NCBI GenBank assembly: GCA_031216445.1
Contig: CM062212.1
Location: 5,187,501-5,251,500 of the forward strand
DNA: 64,000 nucleotides
Direction: 5' to 3'
Origin: Lateolabrax maculatus
Taxonomy: Eukaryota; Chordata; Actinopteri; Acropomatiformes; Lateolabracidae
Of the stretch, positions 38,201-44,700 are shown piece by piece. The stretch's first letter is position 1. The number at the start of each line of letters is the position of its first letter. The translations under genes and the position numbers were made by a program. The notes under the pieces are model-generated. The model was not told the origin of the DNA and made no database searches. It saw only the letters and a program-made list of their open reading frames with translations.

Positions 38201-39783
38201 CAAACGATTTCACATTTTCAATCATATTTGACCTTTGGATGAAAGTCCCCTCAGGCAAGTTTTTATCGTTATTTGTCATTGTGTATTGAGGGAGACGGTT
38301 GTATTTCGGCTACTAGAGTTGCTCCTAGAGTTTGATGAAACCTTGTTGCATCCTTGACACTTAAGTTCTGGTATTTTACGAAGGTGTTGTTCATTAAAAG
38401 GCTTTGTCGTTCTCAGTAGAAGTCATAGGCGTCTGGGCTGTGTAGTGTTATTCCTACAATATCTCCTGAACAAATCCTGACACCAAATATCTGAGTGAAA
38501 TGCAAACACTGGCTGCTGTTCCGGGCTCCTCAACACGCTGGCCACCCCTGCACAGTGCTTTACAGCTGCTTTTTATTTGACCACAACCCCTGAAAGGTCT
38601 GCTTTCCAAAGAGTTTTTTTTTTTTTTTTCAGTGTTTACTGCGCAACTGAACATTTCCAGTAGGATTAGTCGCCAACTACTACACATACAGTACGATTAA
38701 GAAGGGGGAAAGTGCTTTCAGTCAGAGGGTTCAAGTTTGTTTCTCTGCTCGTAGATTCCAGTGGAAAGTCCAGCCTCATGGCTCAACCCATGACACTCCG
38801 GCACAATACTGGAGGCGCACAATGGAAGGGGGAAACTATGCGTGGGGGGGGAAAATATAACAATCACCCCCACATTTGCGGAGCAAATTAAACAACCCCA
38901 ATGATGCTGTTTTTTCGCTCAATGAGTTCCAGGTTTGCTCAGTACAGTGTGGAAATAACTGGGACATGAAGGCTGCAGCCTCAAGCCCTGACATGCAGAG
39001 CTGTGGGTTGTGTTCAGGGAGCCCAGCGCAAACAGTTTCCAAGACAGAGGTGATGCAGCAAGGCCCTGACCTTTGACCCCTGACCCCAGGTGGGAAGCGA
39101 GGCAAGGCATTCCTGTGCCATGCCATCACCAGGTAATCGCAGGTCAGGGGTGACTGACTCTGTTGATCTTATAGTTTAATCATTAAAACCGAGAGTAATT
39201 TAAAGCCTATGAGATGCATTTAAGGCGTTCATCTATAAATCCCAACATGGAGGATCAGTTATCACAAACTATCTGTTGGTATTCCTGTGTTTCACTCGTT
39301 GCAGGCAGTTTTGGAAGTTTTTGGGGGTTGGATTCTCGCTCCCATTGACTCACCTGCATTATAGAAGCGGTCCAGCACCGTGGTCTCCCCAAAGTCCAGT
39401 TTACCAAAGTTCACCGTCTCCAGCTTGCTGCCCACCGTGTCGCAGGCGTCCTTCAGACACTGCAGGGCCATGCTCTCCGCGTTATTCTGCTGGCTCGCCT
39501 CCCCGTTCACCACATAGGCCGCCGTCACCGGCCTGCTTTTGCACGACTTCCCGGTGGAGAGCAAGCCCCCGCCGTCCATGGGACAGCTCCCGGGGGTCGG
39601 GCTGTGCCCCCCGCCGCCGACCACAGAGTCCTGCCAGAAAGTCCCGGCTGCGGGGATCCCGGAGGCGCCGCCGCCGCCGCCGCCGCCTCCACAGCCGCTG
39701 CCCTCACCGCCCAGGCTCTCTCTCCCGGGACAAACACCAAAGCAAGGCACCGGTAAGGATATCCCGTCCTGGTCCTGACTCAT
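802..39783 (-). CDS. map3k5: map3k5 (ASK1), 5' half: join of 13 coding exons, kinase domain outside window
   Basis: ASK1 is a cytosolic MAP kinase kinase kinase that activates the JNK and p38 pathways in response to oxidative and other stress and is held inactive by thioredoxin. The exons (minus strand) are 39354-39783, 23957-24096, 20979-21002, 16479-16672, 14548-14716, 12970-13076, 8302-8475, 6197-6309, 4979-5138, 3909-4062, 3615-3722, 2576-2628 and 802-897. All introns are GT-AG and the frame closes throughout, giving 640 codons plus two bases. Residues 1-143 hold a variable glycine-rich N-terminus and the start of the thioredoxin-binding domain. That domain runs to about 270. TPR-type helices follow to about 510, then a PH-like domain to the last residue seen. 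The text follows human ASK1 almost residue for residue, with a constant offset of six in the thioredoxin-binding domain, and fits ASK3 much less well. The gene is cut by the left edge, so the kinase domain and C-terminus are not visible. Confidence 0.96.
898..2575 (-). other. map3k5: map3k5 intron 12
   Basis: The intron is phase 2, with a consensus donor and acceptor. It contains a perfect 24-bp palindrome at 1173-1196. Nothing else is recognised. Confidence 0.9.
1173..1196. repeat. Perfect 24-bp palindrome
   Basis: The 12-base half site AGAGTTTGTCTA is followed at once by its exact reverse complement, with no spacer. The function is unknown. Confidence 0.85.
2576..2628 (-). CDS. map3k5: map3k5 exon 12: PH-like domain, 53-nt exon
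   Basis: The exon encodes residues 592-608 plus two bases, HKGIHEWNFSATSVRGV(S), and was found by homology because it is too short for ORF searches. The acceptor CTGCAG|CAC adds one His relative to remembered human ASK1 (DDK-HKGIHEW against DDK-KGIHEW). A second AG six bases further in (CACAAG|GGG) would instead shorten the protein by one residue relative to human. The donor is GTCAG|GTCAGT. The exon itself is secure; the exact 5' edge is less so. Confidence 0.9.
2629..3614 (-). other. map3k5: map3k5 intron 11
   Basis: About 1 kb, phase 0. The open frames in it on the plus strand have no recognisable similarity. Nothing else is seen. Confidence 0.9.
3615..3722 (-). CDS. map3k5: map3k5 exon 11: PH-like domain
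   Basis: The exon encodes residues 556-591, VLILEPTKVYQPSYLSIN to VSIWHVAPDDK. It is 108 nt, phase 0 at both ends, between TTTTCCAG|GTG and AAG|GTGGGT. It is nearly identical to human ASK1 in the segment before the kinase domain. Confidence 0.97.
3909..4062 (-). CDS. map3k5: map3k5 exon 10: linker into PH-like domain
   Basis: The exon encodes residues 504-555, (W)YLRSLVETILIYQQFKK through ELVDFWMDFLVEATKKDV to VRFP. The acceptor is TTTCAG|GTATCT and the donor is TTTCCT|GTAAGT, leaving phase 0. The following intron is only 186 bp, the shortest in the window. Confidence 0.97.
4063..4978 (-). other. map3k5: map3k5 intron 9
   Basis: AT-rich, with nothing recognised beyond the splice sites. Confidence 0.9.
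4979..5138 (-). CDS. map3k5: map3k5 exon 9: end of TPR region
   Basis: The exon encodes residues 451-503 plus two bases, GVKLSSLLGKKGSLDKLQ, SYWDVGFFLGASILACDN and RVIQASEKLFKLKAPV(W). The acceptor is TTTCCAG|GAGTG and the donor is GTCTG|GTGAGA. It aligns to human ASK1 without gaps. Confidence 0.97.
5139..6196 (-). other. map3k5: map3k5 intron 8, with a dispersed repeat fragment
   Basis: About 5816-5965 resembles 44510-44665 (shared words include GTTTGGTGCTGG-CAGGTA and GAGCTGAAAGA-GTTAAAA-GCTC). This is a dispersed, non-coding repeat family seen several times in the window. The rest is unremarkable. Confidence 0.75.
6197..6309 (-). CDS. map3k5: map3k5 exon 8: TPR region
   Basis: The exon encodes residues 413-450 plus one base, (W)FKKGFESEPTLHSGINYA and LLLAAGHQFDTSFELRKV. 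It lies between TTCTCAG|GTTTAA and GTGG|GTGAGT. It aligns to human ASK1 without gaps. Confidence 0.97.
6310..8301 (-). other. map3k5: map3k5 intron 7
   Basis: About 2 kb, ending next to a (CA)n microsatellite at 8219-8273 close to the exon 7 donor. Nothing else is recognised. Confidence 0.9.
8219..8273. repeat. (CA)n microsatellite in intron 7
   Basis: About 55 bp of CA dinucleotide with one CCC interruption. It starts about 30 bp from the exon 7 donor, so length changes could influence splicing; that is inference. Confidence 0.97.
8302..8475 (-). CDS. map3k5: map3k5 exon 7: TPR region
   Basis: The exon encodes residues 355-412 plus two bases, RRNLPGDRQKALDIMLPL to FTDTQSRDSGTH(W). It contains CLVGRIYKDMFL, which is strongly conserved in ASK1. 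Relative to remembered human ASK1 the loop after DIMLPLV appears one residue longer here. The donor TG|GTGAGA lies about 30 bp from a (CA)n microsatellite in the downstream intron. Confidence 0.96.
8476..12969 (-). other. map3k5: map3k5 intron 6
   Basis: About 4.5 kb. From about 8700 to 9490 it looks like a dispersed repeat (starting AAAGGGGCACTCCACCGATTTT, with ACATTACCCACAATGCAACT near its end), a type I recall from other fish genomes. A short (GATT)n run lies at about 11688-11706 and a T8-G10 run at 11788-11805. The remainder shows nothing. Confidence 0.7.
12970..13076 (-). CDS. map3k5: map3k5 exon 6: TPR region
   Basis: The exon encodes residues 320-354 plus two bases, DYESIVKLVETLEKLPTF through HVKFHYAFALN(R). 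It lies between CGTCTAG|GATTAC and AACCG|GTAAGA. It has no ATG and is shorter than 120 nt, so it was located by homology and splice sites. The peptide matches human DYDSIVKLVETLEKLPTF with few changes. Confidence 0.96.
13077..14547 (-). other. map3k5: map3k5 intron 5, with repeat fragment
   Basis: About 13866-14072 is a copy of the dispersed family also found at 20146-20352, 28062-28482 and 36560-36787. It ends in the shared TTGTTAGTTGCAGTCCTA block. The rest is unremarkable. Confidence 0.75.
13866..14072 (+). repeat. Dispersed fish repeat, family A copy
   Basis: Shared blocks with other copies in this window: GCAGCTTCTC-AATGTGA, TTTGGATTTTGGGATGTTGG, ACCTTG, GGGCCAAACAATTAACAG, and TTAGTTGCAG at the end. 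It is non-coding. The class is uncertain (probably a non-autonomous DNA element). Confidence 0.7.
14548..14716 (-). CDS. map3k5: map3k5 exon 5: start of the central regulatory (TPR) region
   Basis: The exon encodes residues 263-319, from HQYFRETILNEIRKAREL to INLLLTYRDIQ. The acceptor CTCTCACAG|CCAG keeps the same length as human ASK1 and gives NSHQYF where human has SSSQYF. The donor is ATCCAG|GTACAG. The charged, leucine-rich amphipathic helices open the TPR region known from the human central regulatory domain structure. Confidence 0.95.
14717..16478 (-). other. map3k5: map3k5 intron 4
   Basis: About 1.8 kb, AT-rich. It holds a small hairpin with 12-bp arms at 16222-16233 and 16246-16257. 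Nothing else is recognised. Confidence 0.9.
16479..16672 (-). CDS. map3k5: map3k5 exon 4: core of the thioredoxin-binding domain
   Basis: The exon encodes residues 199-262 plus two bases of codon 263. It contains YTFIPYMVTPHNKVYCC, the MKGLTELMQP helix and LLGPICMPLIDRF. By the offset of six, Cys200, Cys219, Cys220 and Cys244 correspond to human Cys206, Cys225, Cys226 and Cys250. Cys250 is the residue reported as important for contact with thioredoxin. The acceptor is CCAACAG|ACATGC and the donor is CTCCCA|GTAAGT. Confidence 0.97.
18558..18584 (+). promoter_or_regulatory. Paired AP-1 consensus sites (TGAGTCA)
   Basis: TGAGTCA occurs at 18558-18564 and again at 18578-18584, exactly 20 bp apart (about two helical turns). 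Another copy lies at 19591-19597. Single copies are expected by chance; the close spacing is the only unusual point. Confidence 0.35.
20146..20352 (+). repeat. Dispersed fish repeat, family A copy
   Basis: It carries the shared blocks AACAATGCCAAAC, TTCTCAAATGAGAGGATTTT, CTGCTTTTCTCTG, TTTGGACTGTTGG, and GGCTCTGGGAAACTGTGATG. It is the same family as 13866-14072 and 36560-36787. Confidence 0.75.
20979..21002 (-). CDS. map3k5: map3k5 exon 3: 24-nt in-frame microexon (EIICQKNT)
   Basis: Only 24 nt lie between TTTCAG|GAG and ACT|GTAAGT, encoding eight residues, EIICQKNT (191-198). These match the human stretch EIICQKNT exactly. Both flanking introns are phase 0, so skipping would remove exactly eight residues and keep the frame. 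Cys194 corresponds to human Cys200, one of the cysteines linked to redox control of thioredoxin binding. The exon is too short for ordinary ORF searches and was found by looking for the missing peptide between exons 2 and 4. Confidence 0.95.
21523..21573 (+). repeat. Fragment of dispersed fish repeat, family C
   Basis: AGGCGGGTTACACCCTGGAC followed by AGGTCGCCAGACAGTCACAGGGC is the middle part of the repeat present at 55665-55942. Confidence 0.75.
23461..23532 (+). mobile_element. tRNA-derived SINE head (A and B boxes)
   Basis: CTCTAGTGGTTAAG resembles a Pol III A box and GGTTCGATTCTGACC a B box, with the spacing of a tRNA. The cloverleaf is not complete and no anticodon arm can be formed convincingly, so I read it as the 5' part of an old SINE rather than a tRNA gene. 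Confidence 0.65.
23957..24096 (-). CDS. map3k5: map3k5 exon 2: thioredoxin-binding domain
   Basis: The exon encodes residues 144-190, from DIAVVEMTDAFRQPSLFY to SDSLQSLQ. It is close to identical with human ASK1. The acceptor is ACCATCAG|AC and the donor is CTGCAG|GTAAGC. The first codon is split: G from exon 1 plus AC makes Asp144. Cys179 (in LYCDTN) corresponds to human Cys185 with an offset of six. Confidence 0.97.
24133..24431 (-). pseudogene. Decayed Tc1/mariner-like transposase fragment with one terminal repeat
   Basis: The minus strand reads GKGLSCFQMTMPPRTKR then SINKWFSQFGVEELDCP, matching the DDE-transposase region that in intact fish Tc1-like elements holds the second catalytic aspartate (around FQHDNAPVHK) and the GVEELDWP block. 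Here the aspartate position is replaced (QMTM for QHDN) and the text is lost just after GVEELDCP, so the third acidic residue is absent. At 24402-24431 the terminal sequence GTATCCACATACTATTGGC abuts the C-terminal half of the gene, so the N-terminal half has been deleted. It sits in map3k5 intron 1, close to exon 2, and is clearly dead. Confidence 0.8.
26230..26340 (+). repeat. Dispersed fish repeat, family B fragment
   Basis: It contains CGGAGGTTGCTGCTTTGTTC and TTCGCTGTCCCCAAGTGGCC. The last block recurs at 53060-53080 and, inverted, at 44315-44340. Confidence 0.6.
28062..28482 (+). repeat. Family A repeat interrupted by a family E repeat
   Basis: The start (AGTCAATTAATTGATTAG to GAGTCATTTTT at about 28140) and the continuation (TTTTGGCCTGCTGGTCGAAC, then CACCTTGGGACGGGAAACTG, to 28482) belong to family A. 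Between them, about 28137-28335 is a family E unit. The order shows that E inserted into an existing A copy. Confidence 0.65.
28137..28335 (+). repeat. Dispersed fish repeat, family E copy (nested)
   Basis: It shares with 33398-33515 the string of blocks GGCTCT, GGATGGC, ACTTTGGTC-GACTGAAA, ATCTCA-CAACTA and TTGATG. It continues with TTCATGGTTCCCAGAGGATA and ends TTAACATTTGTGGTCTT. Confidence 0.7.
31540..31795 (+). repeat. Dispersed fish repeat, family D
   Basis: It has the characteristic blocks TCATATCGTGATATGGCATA near the start and TTGTGATATTTGATTTTGCC-CATATCGCCCAGCAC at the end. I recall this non-coding repeat from other fish genomes; only one copy is in the window. Confidence 0.55.
33398..33515 (+). 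repeat. Dispersed fish repeat, family E copy (truncated)
   Basis: It begins TTAGCCGTGACGCTACC-CCGGCTCTG and has CACTTTGGTCCGGACTGAAA then TATCTCAGCAACTACTTGAT. It breaks off at a CT-rich simple repeat (33518-33555). It is the second copy of the unit nested at 28137. Confidence 0.65.
35025..35128. repeat. AT-rich foldback element: 26-bp tandem palindromes with longer inverted arms
   Basis: A perfect 34-bp palindrome (35044-35077) overlaps a second copy of its core, with a 26-bp period (TAATACATACGTATGTATTA at 35051 and 35077). Outside these, the flanks pair imperfectly: AGAATATTTCAAAATAAAGC on the left against the reverse complement of GGCTTTAGTTTGAAATTGTC on the right. The whole ~104 bp can fold into one long hairpin. 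It could be a tiny MITE or a replication-slippage product; I do not recognise the family. Confidence 0.75.
36560..36787 (+). repeat. Dispersed fish repeat, family A copy
   Basis: It begins TTTTGATGATCAATTAATTG, passes through CTGCTTTTCTTTGTTTTATA and TTGGACAAAACAAAACATT-GAAGA-GTCA, and ends GATTAGTTGCAGCCTTAC. It is the most complete copy in the window. Confidence 0.75.
39354..39783 (-). CDS. map3k5: map3k5 exon 1 (coding part): start codon, glycine-rich N-terminus
   Basis: The exon encodes residues 1-143 plus the first base of codon 144. I chose the ATG at 39783 because the protein opens MSQDQDGISLPVPCFG, which parallels the human ASK1 start (MSTEADEGITFSVPPF), and because no other ATG lies upstream in frame before the stop at 40114-40116. 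Residues about 27-40 include a polyglycine run coded by GGC repeats. The last third (AYVVNGEASQ, then KLDFGETTVLDRFYNA) is strongly conserved and begins the thioredoxin-binding domain. The donor is CAG|GTGAGT at 39354/39353. The exon is very GC-rich, unlike the rest of the gene, and is part of the promoter CpG island. Confidence 0.95.
39666..39688 (-). repeat. map3k5: (CCG)n trinucleotide repeat inside exon 1 (polyglycine)
   Basis: About 23 bases of near-perfect CCG repeat on the plus strand read as GGC glycine codons in the map3k5 frame. This forms the core of the GSGCGGGGGGGGASG segment. It is a length-variable coding microsatellite candidate. Confidence 0.85.
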
Positions 39784-40450
39784 CTTGTCTCGAGTGTCAC
39801 TCACTGTCTCAAAGTGTGGGTTGTGATGAGCGGCTTCTCCGCCAGTCCTCCATGGAGAGCCGGCGTTACGCACGGCGGTCAGCCATGGAGCCTCTGCGCA
39901 GGCACGACGCGCAACCCCGCTCCGTCTCGACGCAGGTAAACAGTCCGTCGGAGGCAGCGGCGCCGCTACGCATCGTGCTGCATGTTTCACCGCGGTTTGC
40001 ACGCGTGGTCCGCCGGCGCACACGCCGCAGGTTCGCCCGAAGTCACGACGCCGATCCGAGGAGGTAAAACGCGTGAGGAAGAGCCGCCGAATCCGCGCAT
40101 TCCTTCTCGGCTCTCACGACCAAATCCACATACTTTCCCCCCACCTAAAACAAAAAAGTTGAGCTCCGCCGCCGGCAGCAGCAGCAGGGATCAGCAGTGT
40201 CGCTGCAGGTCGGAGGTGAGCGCAGTTAAAGCCTCGCAGCGGCGTGACATCCCGCAGCAGAGGAGGCACGGTGCGCACGCATCGACGGCGCTCTCGTGTG
40301 CGGGCGGACCCTGCCCAGTTTCCACCGTTATCTCCCGGTCCAGGCTCACGCACGGGGCGGAGAGACGGCGGCGGGAGCCTGGTGTCGCTGGGCGGAGACA
40401 CCATGACCATATGTGGAGTTGTGTACTTCGGGAAAAAGGAGCAGTTCGCA
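39784..40450 (-). promoter_or_regulatory. map3k5: map3k5 5' UTR and CpG-rich promoter region
   Basis: This stretch is GC- and CpG-rich, unlike the flanking AT-rich DNA, and lies directly upstream of the map3k5 ATG. Three GC boxes (GGGCGG on the plus strand) occur at 40302-40307, 40355-40360 and 40390-40395, as in housekeeping TATA-less promoters. I see no TATA box at a fixed distance and cannot place the transcription start. If transcription starts above 40410, an upstream ATG at 40410 would open a 98-codon uORF that ends at the TGA at 40114-40116. From that stop to the true ATG the CDS frame stays open for about 110 codons but has no ATG. An A18 run at 40452-40469 bounds the island on its upstream side. 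Confidence 0.7.
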
Positions 40451-42764
40451 GGAAAAAAAAAAAAAAAAAAGAAAAAGAAAAGGAAAACGAAACAAGACGT
40501 TGCTGAATCGCCAATTAATCAGCTGGCAGAAAAAAAAACAGCTCTTTAATGGGACATTAATCTCTATAATGATTACAGTGTTTGTTTCTGGGCTGTGAGC
40601 TGGAAGCATTTCATAATGTTGGAAACTTACTGCATTGTTTCGTCCGTTAATCTTGTGTGATTTAGACAGATTACTCAGTGCATTTGAACAGTTATCATCA
40701 TTCATTTGTGAAAAGTTTTACGCAGCAGTTTCAGCCTCTAACCAGTCTGCAAAAAATAAACACAACTTCCAGGCGGAAAACTTTGACTTTGTAATTGTCC
40801 TTGACCAATATTCGACTTCACTTCACTTACAGCTGAATGAATAAGTTGCTACCTTCTTTATAAATAGTTTGTCACCTGTTATGACCTGCTGGTGCCTCTC
40901 TTTCCTGTTATAAGGAGGACCTCTTGTGGAAAGCATGTGATATTACAGGTCAGACCCCTGTAGTGGCCTAATGACACATGAAGGAATAAAACTATTCTTA
41001 TTTTCTATTAACACCAATCACATTGAAAACATACAGCAGATATGTGTGATCTTTATTAAAAGAAAGTGATTTCCCGTCTCAGGACCAGAGGATTTAGTCA
41101 ACACACCCTATGTGGGCAGGTGTGAAACATTATTTCACATTTTCTCGAATTTGGCATATAGAATATATATAGAATATTTTTGCATCTGAAGAGCCTCTTC
41201 TACTTGTATGTCAGTGTGCAGGTATATTGATTTGTCTACAGGCAGCTGACAGTTACACTGTCTTCTAAGTGACACCAGAGTTAAGGTAATGATCCTTCCC
41301 CCAACTTTTCACCACTGGGAGAGGGCCTACATTACCCAGGCCATGTCTAGTTAGGTGTAATTATGTAAAGGGAAACTCATTTCATTAAGACAAACTAGTC
41401 AACACATTTTTACTTTTCCATCAGCAGCGAGTTTGTGACGTCTGTTTGTAAATTATTATTATTTTCCATTACTTTCTTTCTTTTAAAGATTAGGATTCAA
41501 TCAATTCATCTGCACTTTTGATGTCTTTTTCTTGTTTTAATAACATCTGTACATATCATTTAAATTGACACCAGTTACATATTTCAGGAGCAAATATAAT
41601 TACTGCTCTGAACCCGTAGAGCCACAGTGGCCCTTGAGTGTGGAGGAGCCTCACAGACAACATTTATAACTAGTAGTAATACATTGCAGCTATATGTATA
41701 TTTTTTCATTATGCTGATATGCATATAGGTACTATATAATACAGCAACTGTATATAAAATACAGTGTTCAGTTGTGTCCTTATACTGTTTCCATTTGGTG
41801 ACATTGACATTCAATTTTATATTCATGGCTGGCGACTCTTTTTCTGCCTTCTGTCTTTGTTGCTTGACAAATGTTCACTATAATCTAAATAATTGAGTTC
41901 ATATAAGTGAAACTGTGACAGATTTAGTGCCAAATGAACAACAATTTTAACCTTTGGAGAAAACTTAATTTGGTTGAATAAACTAATAAATAGATTAAAT
42001 AATTACAGCAGTCTTTTCCCTTTTCTGCCACTAGATGTCCCACTTTGACCACACATTCATTCAGTGAGTTTTCACACAACAGGCTTCAGTACAAACAGGT
42101 CTCAATGACAAGGCTGCCAAACCAAACACATCCACAGGGCTGTGTTATTTCACTGCCTTTAAACACATCTGTCTGTTCTTCATCATTTAGCTGTGGGCAA
42201 ATTACAGATAATCACACCCAAACTATTTATGCATCACTGTGTCTCTTATTGGCACTCAAATCAAGTGCTGTGACTGCTGAGGTTACATTATTGTGAGTCA
42301 AATTACACTTCATTGAATACAATGAACATTTACATTTTTATATGAAAATCATATCCACATCTTTTCTGCATTTTTGCTCTCATGCACACATGCACACATC
42401 TGTCTGACATATGCATATATTGATGAAAAAAATGTGGCTGATGGATGAAAATTTTAGACTTTGTTGCATAAATAAGAAATGAGTAAGACATGAAAACATC
42501 AGGAAAACCAAACAGTAGAACAGTCATCTTGCCTCTGCTTTACACATCTGGCACACAGAGCCGCTGAGCTGCTGAGCCTCCACATCCTGCAGTCGAGCCT
42601 CAGAAAGTTTCTGGCTGCAGGCAGAGTTTCTCCTGAAGTTATGATTCAGACTTTTCATATATATATATATGCAAGATATTACAGAATGCAGCAAATATCG
42701 ACAAGGTGTTTACAGTGACCAATGCTTGAATTAAAAAAATGTGTATGTGATTTTCCATAATTAT
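40451..42764. other. Upstream intergenic sequence
   Basis: This stretch starts with an A18 run (40452-40469) and continues as ordinary AT-rich DNA. No exon, RNA gene or repeat is recognised. Confidence 0.7.
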
Positions 42765-43046
42765 CAGTGTTGGAAGAGATATCCAGATCAATACTACCAT
42801 GTAAAGATACTGTTACAAATAAAAGTCCAGCATTCAAAATAGTATGTTTCATGCTTACATATATTGCATCACTTTTTACAACCCAGTAAAATAATACAAA
42901 TTATTCTGAAATTGGTTATTCTGCATTTCTTTTGATACTTTAAGTGCATTTTGATGTTTATACTTTTACTTGTAACAGAGTATTCTTTCACTGTGGTATT
43001 ACTACTTTTACTTAAGTAAAAGTTTTGAGTACTTCTTCCAACACTG
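42765..43046. mobile_element. hAT-like MITE with terminal inverted repeats
   Basis: The left end CAGTGTTGGAAGA and the right end TCTTCCAACACTG are perfect 13-bp inverted repeats 282 bp apart. The interior has the poly-(ACTTTTACTTAAGTAAAAG) character of a non-autonomous hAT element common in fish. The flanking 8-mers (ATAATTAT and ACAATTTA) match at only five of eight positions, so the target-site duplication is decayed or absent. There is no coding capacity. Confidence 0.85.
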
Positions 43047-44287
43047 ACAATTTATATTATAGTTTATAAACTGACAGTGATAAAGTTTGTATGTTCAATA
43101 TTAATCTATAAAATAACAAATAACTAACTAATATAACCCTAAATAATAGGTTATTTTTTGTGATGCACCATTTTAGATTTAGTTTGCTTTTATGTTGTAT
43201 AGTCATTTTAATAGTATTATTTAAATGTGCCCAACTTTCCCTAGTTGTAATGACAAATAACTATAGCTTTCAGATACATGTAGTAGAGTAAAAAGTACAA
43301 TATTTGCCATCTTAAATGTAGTAAAGAAGGTGTATAAGTAGCATAAAATGTAAAGTTTAATAGCGGTACTTTAGTAAATGTACATTAATACAACACCAAT
43401 AATTCCTTCCTCACTGATAGTTTAGTTTACATAATATGACCTCAGGAGACAACTGTGATTAAGTGATAAAACTTTCACTTCAAATCTGAAATAATTCTCT
43501 AAAGTTAAAGACAACTTTTTATTATTTTTTTATATTATTTTTATATTTATTCATTCATATTAGGAGTTGAATGTAAAAGTCCCATTCATTTTTCCCATAG
43601 ACATTGTTATATGATTCACACTTGGAGCACTTCTACGAGTCGGATCAGCATGAAACTCTTCTGGTTAAATCATCAGTACAAAATATTGACTTGTTTTAGA
43701 AAATATCTGATTCTTTGATAAAAAGGAACAAACTTGTGTATGTAAAAACTTTGAGATATATGTTAACTCCCATAGAAAGTCCCGTCTATGTTCAATAATA
43801 ATCAGGATATTATTTAAAAAAAAACCTGAGTGAACACAGAGGAGGGAAGAACACTTCCAGAGCCAGCTTCCCTCCCACTTCCCATCTTTATTCGCATATT
43901 CCTAAATTCTGATTGGTTCAAGGAAATTTGACATCACCTGTTTCCTATCAGAGCCACGCCCACTCCAATCCAGTGAGAAGAGCACTGACAAAAACATAAA
44001 TACACTGATCTTTTGAATTAACTAAAACTGTTCTAATTTGGTGCAAGTCCATGCAAAACCCTGTCACTTATGAAGGAAAAATATGTTTTTTAAGACCTTT
44101 AACGGCTACAATCTGAAGGCAACATTAGGATTTGCAAGTGAAATGTTAAAATGATCACACATAGTGTCCTTTATGTTAGATTTAAAGGAAATTTTAGGTA
44201 TTTTTTTGAATGTGGTTCAGAAACCTTTGTTTGCATTTCGGAATAAGTGTGTTTATTTAAAGTGGTTGTAAAAAACATAATCTTCCT
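43047..44287. other. Intergenic, AT-rich
   Basis: Apart from the MITE-like fragment at 43263-43420 nothing is recognised. Confidence 0.7.
43263..43420. repeat. Fragment resembling the interior of the hAT-like MITE family
   Basis: AGTAGAGTAAAAAGTACAAT, then TTAAATGTAGTAAAGAAG and GTAGCATAAAATGTAAA, are words I associate with longer members of the same family. No terminal repeats are present. Confidence 0.5.
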
Positions 44288-44700
44288 TTAAAGGTCTTAT
44301 AAAAGCTGTATTAACCGATTGGCCACTTGGGGGCAGTGAAACAAGCTGTAAACACAACATTGACATATTATCACCTCATAAAGTTATGGAGAATTTGGTA
44401 GGAAAATATTTTTTATTGACACATACAGCAAACACAGAGCAACATTAGCATTATTTAGTTGTTTTTCTGGCCAACTGATTAATGCAACATTCACTCTGCT
44501 TCTAGCTCTGATAGTGTTTGGTGCTGGGCAGGTAGTGTACTCTGCAGTGGGTTTATTAGGAAATCAGGCTGATGAGAGCAGTGAGAGTGAACCAAAACAG
44601 TAAAGTTGCTGGTTGTTCGACCAAAACAATGAGCTGAAAGATGCTAAAATGCTCCATAGATGGTTAATATAAAAATACTGAAAAGTGTTGTTTTATAGAG
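44288..44700 (-). repeat. Dispersed fish repeat, family B, inverted copy
   Basis: It contains TTGGCCACTTGGGGGCAGTG followed by AAACAAGCTGTAAACAC, the reverse complement of the end of the copy at 52826-53101. It continues with GTGTTTGGTGCTGGGCAGGT and GAGCTGAAAGATGCTAAAAT, shared with 5816-5965. Confidence 0.65.

Larger units (their letters stand above)
24097..39353 (-). other. map3k5: map3k5 intron 1 (15.3 kb)
   Basis: The long first intron is filled with old repeats: the Tc1 relic next to exon 2, a family B fragment at 26230-26340, nested repeats at 28062-28482, a family D copy at 31540-31795, a family E copy at 33398-33515, the palindromic element at 35025-35128 and a family A copy at 36560-36787. 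There are A/G and T homopolymer runs at 27652-27678 and 38617-38630. About 24.5-26.2, 26.4-28.0, 29-31.5 and 37-39.3 kb hold nothing I recognise. Confidence 0.85.

Noticed and set aside
802..39783. Assignment to map3k15 (ASK3) or map3k6 (ASK2)
   Set aside because: The N-terminus, the CQKNT and YTFIPYM segments and the exon 8-13 peptides follow ASK1 and differ clearly from remembered ASK3. ASK2 was not compared in detail but the match to ASK1 is nearly gap-free.
40021..40023. Upstream start of the exon 1 open frame giving an 80-residue N-terminal extension
   Set aside because: The triplet at 40023-40021 on the minus strand is GTG, not ATG. The first ATG in that frame is at 39783 and matches the known ASK1 N-terminus.
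39276..40067. 263-codon plus-strand open frame over exon 1
   Set aside because: It is antisense to the conserved map3k5 exon 1 in GC-rich DNA. Its Arg/Ser/Pro-rich content is a compositional shadow.
40346..40705. Phe- and Lys-rich open frames around 40.4-40.7 kb
   Set aside because: They are translations of the A18 run and adjacent low-complexity DNA.
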